Shown: piece by piece, positions 61,554 to 64,000 of the stretch
Numbering within the stretch: position 1 is the first letter of the stretch
Layout: every line of letters starts with the position of its first letter
Source of the DNA: Dermatemys mawii
Taxonomy: Eukaryota; Chordata; Testudines; Dermatemydidae
Direction: 5' to 3'
DNA: 64,000 nucleotides
Assembly: GCA_007922305.1 (NCBI GenBank)
Contig: ML677374.1
Coordinates: 14,193,511 to 14,257,510 of the forward strand
Notes under the pieces: generated by a model
The model's input: only the letters and a program-made list of their open reading frames with translations
What the model was told of the DNA's origin: nothing
Database searches by the model: none
Position numbers and translations under genes: made by a program

Positions 61554-62685
61554 TTCAGTTCATTCAAGTTGGGTTGATTTGGCTTTGCTTTCCTGGGCTA
61601 ACATGGCATGAAATGAAGATGTGTGAGGGTCTGAAATGTTCAAGCTAGCAGACTTATTTCAAGTTAGTCTTCTGAATATAGTACACTTCACAAGTAACAT
61701 CTTTTTATAAAAAGATTCTGATAAGACAAGAAGTCAAACTGGTCTTTAGTACTGACATATATGGGGAAAACATCCTCTTCAAACCAACCTTCACATTTTG
61801 TGAGCACAATGATTACTAATTTTTAGCCGTCCCATCATTGTTTGTTTTCATCATGCTCTGTTGTGGGACAATTTCTCCTCCATTACATTCATCAGCCCCA
61901 CTGACTTCACTTGCATTACACAAACGCCAGACAGAAAGAGATTTGGTTCTGTATTTCCAGTAGATAACTTTCTAGTGCGCATTAGTTATTTGTACATATC
62001 TATGAGATGGACCTAAACTAAACAAAGAGCCAAGCTTCGACAGAGTTAAGGGGATGTTTAGACCAGAGGATTTATTTCAGACCCATCTACTATTGCTAAT
62101 GGAAAGAGAACTAAAAGGTGAACATGGCCTCTCAAGGCACAAGATTACATAGGATTGCAGAGATTTAGGCATTGTTTTCTTCCCTATCCAAAGACACATT
62201 GGCTGTTCCCCACCTTGAAAATGCACCAGACAATTGTTTTGTCACTGTGTTATTTCACGTTCCTGAAACAAAGGGTTAAGATGCCAATACCAGAATTTTA
62301 TTGTCCTGGTGTTTCTGCTACTTTGTCTCTAGCAGAGTTGTCTGCTAGAGTTTGTCAGGACCGAGTTGTTACCTGTAGTCCCCTTTTAAGCATAAAGAAG
62401 AAACCCACATCCAAGTAAACTGGAAAGGCTAGGAATAATAGTGTGGCTTACTTGTATTTTAAATGGAGTTTTAGCAGGTACTTGTCTGCTTTGTTCTTGT
62501 GATCAGGCAGCATACTGAAGTTTAGGAGTGTTGAATGGTATATTTTCCTTTGGTGAAAAATGATGGTCCTTGCTGCTGTTCCGATACATTTAGGAATAGG
62601 CAGTTATGGTCTCCGTCTTTATTCTGTTTCTGTAAGGATGGTCACAAAACAGGTCTTATAAATAATCTACTCAATTACTGTCTCT

Positions 62686-62872
62686 GTGCCCCAACCCCCT
62701 GCCCCAGTCCTGATCCGCCTCCCACACTCTGAACTCATTTCTGGCCCCATCCTTAGCCAGAGTCCTCACCCCCTCCCACACTCCAACCCCCAATGTTGTG
62801 AGCATTCATGGCCCACCATACAGTTGCCATACCCAGATGTGGCCCTTGGGCCAAAACGTTTTCCCATCCCTG
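62686..62872. repeat. C-rich dispersed element, copy 2
   Basis: CCCCAACCCCCTGCCCCAGT through CCAGATGTGGCCCTTGGGCC and AAAACGTTTTCCCATCCCTG. It is homologous to 45726-46010 over its right part. The end block suggests the terminus of a DNA element with CAGGGGTGGGC-like ends. Confidence 0.7.
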
Positions 62873-63358
62873 CTCTGGAAGTAAGTTCAAACTCTCACTT
62901 CAAAGGGGCACTTCAAGAATCTGTGCAATGGTTCATGTCTCGCATAAGATAAGGACCTTGTTATAAGTGGTTGAGTAATTCTGCTTTAGCAGAATACTAG
63001 ACGCAGGGCTGGGAGCCAGACAAATACTGATAATTCCTTTGTGGGTTGTGGCCACAGAAACAATAGAGAGAAGATTGCTTTAATTATGACCTAATCCTAC
63101 ACTCCTGTCTCATTGATTGCAATGGGAATTTTATGAAAGGACTAAGACTGCTATATTGCCCTTTCCCCGCCCCCCACATCATCATTCTTTTTCTCTTCCT
63201 CCCCACCCAAGTCATTCCACTCTACTCTTCCCCTCCCAAAAAATCCTATTCTGCCAGAGAACCAGAAGTACTTGAGCGGTATGGAACACTGCTATGCTCA
63301 TTAGGCATAACAGTCTGGTGTCAATTACATTAGATACAAGCCAGAAGTAAATATTCCA

Positions 63359-63497
63359 TGAGTATGTCTACACAGCAAAAAAATCCGTGAGTCTCAGAGC
63401 ACGGGTCAACTGGGTCAGGCTCATAGAGCTTGTGCTGCGGGGCTAAAAAGAGCAGTGTAGACATTTGGGTTCAGGCTGGAGCCAGTGTCTGGAACTT
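63359..63497. mobile_element. MITE of the TATGTCTACACAG family, truncated
   Basis: Left end GAGTATGTCTACACAGCAAA and an inner inverted GAGCAGTGTAGACATTTGGG. The interior has CACGGGTCAACTGGGTCAGG. Its right side stops where the next element begins at 63498. Confidence 0.6.
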
Positions 63498-64000
63498 AGG
63501 GCTTGGTTACACTGGCACTTTATAGCACTATAAAGCCCCCACGAGCGCTATAACCTCCTCCCCGTCCACACTGGCAAGTCATGTAGAGCGCTATAACCGC
63601 TGAGTTATAGCGCTATTGTTAATCCACCTCCGCATGGGGAATAAGGGCTCTAGCGCACCTGCTGTAGTGCTACAGCAAGAATGTGGACACCCACTGCACA
63701 TTAATTGGCTTCCAGCCCGTCCCATAATTCCTGTTTGAGCCACTCTGGTCATCACTTGCAAACTCTTTTGTCCTGTCCTCAGGTGACCACACGTCAGACC
63801 CGCCCTTTAAAGTTCCAGGGAAATTTGAAAATCCCCTTCCTGTTTGCTCCAGCCAAGCGTGGCGTGCTCTCAGGGAACCCTTGCAGGCGATCATTCTCAT
63901 TGATCTGATTGATTGCGTGGCGTGGTCTCAGGGAATCCTTGCAGGTGATCATTCTCATTGATCTGATTGATCGCGTGGCGTGGTCTCAGGGAATCGTTGC
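63498..64000. mobile_element. DNA-transposon-like terminus, cut by window end
   Basis: Begins AGGGCTTGGTTACACTGGCA and has inner palindromic blocks (TAGAGCGCTATAACCGC and GAGTTATAGCGCTATTG). It runs into single-copy-looking sequence and then a 58-bp tandem repeat. It shares its end with 56254-56510. It may be the left part of a longer, possibly PIF/Harbinger-like, element; no transposase lies inside the window. Confidence 0.5.
63857..64000. repeat. 58-bp tandem repeat, about 2.5 copies, open at window end
   Basis: Units begin GCGTGGCGTGGTCTCAGGGA at 63857, 63915 and 63973 (58-bp spacing) and include TGATCATTCTCATTGATCTG. Copies differ at a few positions (for example CTCTCAGG against GTCTCAGG). 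The array continues past the window. Confidence 0.93.

Larger units (their letters stand above)
54916..64000. other. 5' flank of SPNS3 / intergenic
   Basis: No coding exon was found. A 5' non-coding SPNS3 exon and the promoter may lie here but show no CpG island or clear TATA arrangement. Repeats occupy 55366-55540, 56254-56510, 56578-56640, 56884-56947, 57544-57852, 61525-61553, 62686-62872 and 63359-64000. 57900-61500 is AT-rich sequence in which I see nothing further. Confidence 0.6.

Noticed and set aside
63857..64000. Possible CRISPR array from regularly spaced repeats
   Set aside because: The 58-bp units are contiguous with no unique spacers, and the window is vertebrate DNA. It is an ordinary tandem repeat.

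Overview
The window looks like vertebrate nuclear DNA, most likely from a turtle. Coding sequence is sparse and split by GT-AG introns. There are no bacterial-style gene arrays. The repeats I recognise (CR1 LINE ends, MIR-like SINEs, hAT-type MITEs with CAGGGGTCAGCAACC, CAGTGGTTCTCAACC and CAGTGGTTCCCAAAC ends, and many elements ending in GGGTATGTCTAC or GGGCTTGTCTACAC) are a combination I associate with turtle genomes. The species cannot be named from this.

One protein-coding gene is supported: a complete, apparently intact SPNS3 (spinster homolog 3, a major facilitator superfamily transporter) on the minus strand. Its start codon is at 54915 and its stop at 18764. Twelve coding exons could be placed by hand. 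Every intron has GT/AG borders, all phases agree, and the product is 527 residues, close to the roughly 512 I recall for human SPNS3. Coding sequence totals 1,584 nt over about 36 kb. An AATAAA signal about 490 nt beyond the stop is the likely poly(A) site.

Layout: 1-18270 is the region downstream of SPNS3, with only repeat fragments and unannotatable sequence. 18271-54915 is SPNS3, whose introns carry most of the recognisable transposons. 54916-64000 is the 5' flank, with further MITEs and SINEs, ending in a DNA-transposon-like end and a 58-bp tandem repeat cut by the window edge. In mammals SPNS2 lies just downstream of SPNS3 in the same orientation and UBE2G1 upstream. No exon of either was found here.

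Points worth a second look are SPNS3-type substitutions at positions that are charged in SPNS1 and SPNS2, a 16-codon imperfect duplication in the central cytoplasmic loop, a weak splice donor that allows two C-termini, and several well-preserved mobile elements with intact inverted ends and target-site duplications. I found no clearly new biological system. No tools were run: family names rest on memory of the families, and boundaries on reading the sequence.
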